Source of the DNA: Cocleimonas flava
GTDB lineage: Bacteria; Pseudomonadota; Gammaproteobacteria; Thiotrichales; Thiotrichaceae
Reading direction: 5' to 3'
DNA: 64,000 nucleotides
Assembly (NCBI RefSeq): GCF_004339015.1
Contig: NZ_SMFQ01000005.1
Location: 558,001 to 622,000, forward strand
Shown piece by piece: positions 61,901 through 64,000 of this stretch. Every line of letters starts with the position of its first letter. Position 1 is the stretch's first letter. Position numbers and translations under genes: made by a program. Under the pieces are notes generated by a model. It saw only the letters and a list, made by a program, of their open reading frames with translations. It did not search any database and had not been told where the DNA came from.

Positions 61901-64000
61901 CACATTACCCGTATTGGTAAATGTAAACGTATAGGTGATGTCACCCGGAGTACTGATACTCGCGGGGCTTGCCGTCTTCACCATATTGTAACTCGGTGAT
62001 TGACTAACTGTTGTTTCAGCCGTGTTATCTGCGGTGGAATCTTCGGTAACAACACCTGAGCCATTTGGACCATAAGCAATCGGTGTCGCTGTGTTGGTTA
62101 ACGTGGTTCCTGCATTGATCTGTTCCTGACTGACTGCACGAGTAGCGGTACACGATTTCGTCGCTGTGCCTACTGCCAATGAATCTATCTGGGTTCCATT
62201 CGGGCAAACCAGTGCCGAGTCAATATCATCATCAGCAACGGTCAAATTCGTTAACGCCACATTACCCGTATTGGTAAACGTAAACGTATAAGTAATGTTA
62301 CCCGGAGAACTGATACTCGCAGGGCTTGCTGTCTTCACCATATTGTAACTGGGTGATTGAGTGATTGATGTTTCAGCCGTGTTATCTGCGGTGGAATCTT
62401 CTGTGACAACACCTGTGCCATTTGGACCATAAGCTGTCGGGGTTGCTGTGTTGGTTAAGGTCGTTCCGGCATTGATCTGTTCCTGACTGACTGCGCGAGT
62501 AGAGGTACACGATTTCGTCGTCGTGCCTACGGGTAATAGATCTATTTGAGTACCATTCGGGCAATCAAGAACTGAATCAATATCATTATCAGCAACAGTC
62601 AAATTCGTTAACGCCACATTACCCGTATTGGTAAACGTAAACGTATAGGTGATGTTACCCGGTGTACTGATACTCGCGGGGCTTGCTGTCTTCACCATAT
62701 TGTAACTTGGACTTTGAGCAATAGTAGTTTCAGTGGTGTTATCCGTGGTGGAGTCTTCTGCTGCAAGACCTATTCCATTCGGGCCGTTTGCACTTGGCAT
62801 AGCTGTATTTAATAACGGAGTTCCCGTGTTGATCTGTTCTTGAGTAACAACACGAGTTGCGGTACACGACTTCGTTGCTGTGCCTACGGGTAATAAATCT
62901 ATCTGGGTTCCATTCGGGCAAACCAGTGCCGAGTCAATATCATCATCAGCAACGGTCAAATTCGTTAACGCTACATTACCCGTATTAGTAAACGTAAAGG
63001 TATAGGTGATACTGCCTGGCTCACTGATACTCGCAGGACTCGCCGTCTTCACCATATTGTATCTTGGCGATTGTGCTATTGGTGTGCTGGTGCTGTTATC
63101 TGAAGTATCAGATTCAGAAACCGGAGAAATTCCATCTAAATCTGTGGCTGACGCTGTAGCAGAATTAGTTATTGCCGTACCTGCATTTATTTGTGCCTGT
63201 GAAATTGTTCTCTCAGCAGTACACGTTTGAACACCATCAATTGCAAGATTATCAATAGCCCCATCTGAGTCAGAGTCGCCATTACAGACCAATGAATTTA
63301 CATCTATATCAGGGTCATTTACCGCTAAATTTGTCAGGTCAATATTACCTATATTCGTAAAAGTAAAAACATAAGTAATAATACCGGGAACTGTTATCGA
63401 GGAAGGTACTGTCGTTTTTTCCATGTTGAACGATGGATTTCTCGGTAAGGTCACTATGGTGGGGTCGTCGGGTTCACCATCTCCATTAATATCGACATTA
63501 TCTGCATCTGTAGGATCATCGGATACATCACTTGTGGAACCTGTCCCAGTAGGCCCATCTGCAGTAACTGTTGCTGTATTCGTAATGGTCCCTAAATCCA
63601 TATCTTCTTGAGTTATTTCATAAGTACCAGTTATTGAATTATCTGACCCGCCAACAGCTATACTAATAGGGTTACCAGAGATTGAAACAGCAGAGTTTGT
63701 ATCTACAACCACTATATTAGTTAAATCAACGCCACCAGTATTTTTAACATTAAAGATATAAGTAATCTCATCGCCAACTCCACCCACTTCTCCATCACTG
63801 TTAGTATCGGAAAATGCGGCAGCAGTTTTCTCTAATTCGATTAAAGGAATTAATAAGGTCTCAGTTTCAGCCACTTCAGGCTCATTCCTCTCATTTGGAC
63901 TGCTACCCGGAACTGTCGTTGAAATTGTATTGGTTGCCGTATTATCAATAGTGGAAATACCTGGTTGAACGGGGACTGTGAACACGAAGGAGATTGTTTC
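58913..64000 (-). CDS. Giant DUF11-type repeat surface protein with IPTL-CTERM tail (N-terminus beyond window)
   Basis: The open frame runs to the window end, so its start is not seen. At least 1,696 codons are visible. It consists of a DUF11-like unit and then about twelve roughly 119-residue units with the core MVKTASPASIS-PG-ITYTFTFTNTGN and a Cys pair around CPNGTQIDSL. Divergent units have Asp-rich DxDxDG-like stretches that may bind calcium. Six central units repeat exactly every 357 bases. The C-terminus has IPTLSEWMLVLLSMILLLIG and a basic tail (ARVSRR), an IPTL-CTERM sorting signal. It is expected to be exported, processed and displayed at the surface as an adhesin or matrix protein; this role is inferred. 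Confidence 0.93.
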   Translation of the reverse strand, partial: ETISFVFTVPVQPGISTIDNTATNTISTTVPGSSPNERNEPEVAETETLLIPLIELEKTAAAFSDTNSDGEVGGVGDEITYIFNVKNTGGVDLTNIVVVDTNSAVSISGNPISIAVGGSDNSITGTYEITQEDMDLGTITNTATVTADGPTGTGSTSDVSDDPTDADNVDINGDGEPDDPTIVTLPRNPSFNMEKTTVPSSITVPGIITYVFTFTNIGNIDLTNLAVNDPDIDVNSLVCNGDSDSDGAIDNLAIDGVQTCTAERTISQAQINAGTAITNSATASATDLDGISPVSESDTSDNSTSTPIAQSPRYNMVKTASPASISEPGSITYTFTFTNTGNVALTNLTVADDDIDSALVCPNGTQIDLLPVGTATKSCTATRVVTQEQINTGTPLLNTAMPSANGPNGIGLAAEDSTTDNTTETTIAQSPSYNMVKTASPASISTPGNITYTFTFTNTGNVALTNLTVADNDIDSVLDCPNGTQIDLLPVGTTTKSCTSTRAVSQEQINAGTTLTNTATPTAYGPNGTGVVTEDSTADNTAETSITQSPSYNMVKTASPASISSPGNITYTFTFTNTGNVALTNLTVADDDIDSALVCPNGTQIDSLAVGTATKSCTATRAVSQEQINAGTTLTNTATPIAYGPNGSGVVTEDSTADNTAETTVSQSPSYNMVKTASPASISTPGDITYTFTFTNTGNVALTNLTVADDDIDSALVCPNGTQIDSLPVGTATQSCTATRAVSQEQINAGTTLTNTATPIAYGPNGTGVVTEDSTADNTAETSVTQSPSYNMVKTASPASISSPGDITYTFTFTNTGNVALTNLTVADNDIDSVLDCPNGTQIDSLPVGTATQSCTATRAVSQEQINAGTTLTNTATPTAYGPNGTGVVTEDSTADNTAETTVSQSPSYNMVKTASPASISTPGNITYTFTFTNTGNVELTNLTVADDDIDSALVCPNGTQIDSLPVGTATKSCTATRAVSQEQINAGTTLTNTATPTAYGPNGTDVATENSTTDNTAETPVTQSPSYNMVKTANVSEISEPGIITYTFEFTNTGNIDLLDLSISDLDIDAGSLVCEDDDDSNDDETDTDESIPLLIVGTDTKSCTAERIISQDQINSGIDLVNTAVPTANVGYTLPNGDPVVVEEDDDLDNTATTTVDQNAGFNMVKTVSAQNISAPGSLIYTFTFTNTGNVDLTNLTVMDADINPGSLVCEGDLDGDTAVNIDVLEVGATTKACTATRTVTQDQINAGIALTNTATPDVKGPDGITDVNETNIADNSVTTSIVQQPAFDMVKTAEPAEITAPGNITYTFTFTNSGNVLLTNLTVNDLNIDAATLACTDDSDGIAGIDSLGLGATKVCTATREVTQEQINAGSDLTNTATANVKGPNGTIDVVESDLENNSTVTPITQTPAFNMVKTASPEDISEPGVITYEFIFTNNGNVDLTDLVITDINIDTGTLTCSNDANSDAIIDTLPVGTETVSCTALRTVTQDQINAGDALENTATSVATAPDGNGGIISLAETDESDNSTITPVIQNPSYNMIKTAEPEVITEAGEITYTFTFTNTGNVDLANLKVIDENIDADTMICMGDSDFDLDIDELAPNSSVTCTALRTITQAQLATREPIINEATSAAETLNGSEVVEEFNLLDNRVSTPVIYTPTSIPTLSEWMLVLLSMILLLIGYNQQQARVSRRL
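60910..63051. repeat. Six tandem 357-bp coding repeats
   Basis: The same landmark (CCATATTGTAACT and close variants) starts at 60910, 61267, 61624, 61981, 62338, 62695 and 63052, exactly 357 bases apart each time. Each unit encodes 119 residues. High nucleotide identity among most units, with the outer units more divergent, points to recent duplication or gene conversion and a risk of assembly collapse or copy-number variation. Confidence 0.92.

Noticed and set aside
60910-63051. CRISPR-like or satellite repeat array
   Set aside because: The 357-base period is a multiple of three within one open frame encoding DUF11-type domains, so it is a protein repeat.

Overview
The window looks like chromosomal DNA of an AT-rich (about 40% GC by eye) heterotrophic gammaproteobacterium, probably marine. 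This rests on the enzyme and transporter families (CsiD/LhgO, UxuA-KdgK-Eda, TRAP and TTT carriers, an IPTL-CTERM surface protein) and is not a species assignment. No rRNA, tRNA, CRISPR array, phage gene or transposase gene was seen. Most of the window is catabolic operons, each with its own regulator and importer.

Layout. 1-5.2 kb: start of a branched-chain/amide-type ABC binding protein behind a sigma-54 promoter, then a minus-strand operon of histidine kinase, NtrC-type response regulator and a second periplasmic binding protein. Paired GAGCG-N5-CGCTC palindromes lie before both units. 5.2-6.5 kb: an unknown exported Lys/Pro-rich protein with four DPELVAFY repeats. 6.9-12.4 kb: an enolase-superfamily enzyme, a D-2-hydroxyacid dehydrogenase and the glutarate module csiR/csiD/lhgO. 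12.5-18.5 kb: an eight-gene minus-strand operon with a succinate-dehydrogenase-like complex, a two-subunit class I fumarase-like hydratase, a NIPSNAP protein and a TSUP permease. 18.7-27 kb: two LysR regulators, a TctCBA tripartite carrier followed by a ThDP enzyme, and sulfopyruvate/phosphonopyruvate decarboxylase-type genes (comDE).

27.4-37.4 kb: LacI regulator divergent from a xylose operon (xylB, xylA, sugar isomerase, Gfo/Idh oxidoreductase, RbsA/RbsC/RbsB-type ABC importer). 37.8-39.3 kb: pyruvate kinase. 39.4-55 kb: hexuronate/aldonate island with a second TctCBA carrier, KduD, a DMT permease, a beta-hydroxyacid dehydrogenase, a TRAP carrier, a GntR regulator, KdgK, UxuA, an SMP-30 lactonase, an SDR and Eda. 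UxuA makes 2-keto-3-deoxygluconate, KdgK phosphorylates it, and Eda splits it to pyruvate and glyceraldehyde-3-phosphate. Helically phased TTGTAA/TTACAA direct repeats occur at four promoter regions of this island and probably tie it to the GntR regulator. 55-58.8 kb: GDPD phosphodiesterase, single-HKD PLD protein, SHOCT-type hypothetical and glutathione peroxidase. 58.9-64 kb: the C-terminal part of a giant DUF11-type repeat protein with six 357-bp tandem units and an IPTL-CTERM tail, open at the window end.

The most unusual structure is a recurring intergenic element (core ACCCCCCTACTTT, then GRGGCRC-like bases and a T run) present about 13 times, twice as an inverted pair. Many copies look like terminators, but four sit where no plus-strand gene ends. 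The strongest candidates for undescribed biology are this repeat family, the binding protein/kinase/regulator sensing operon with its sigma-54 target, the SDH-like/hydratase/NIPSNAP/TSUP operon whose flavin-attachment His is replaced by Cys, and the phased TTGTAA operator arrays.
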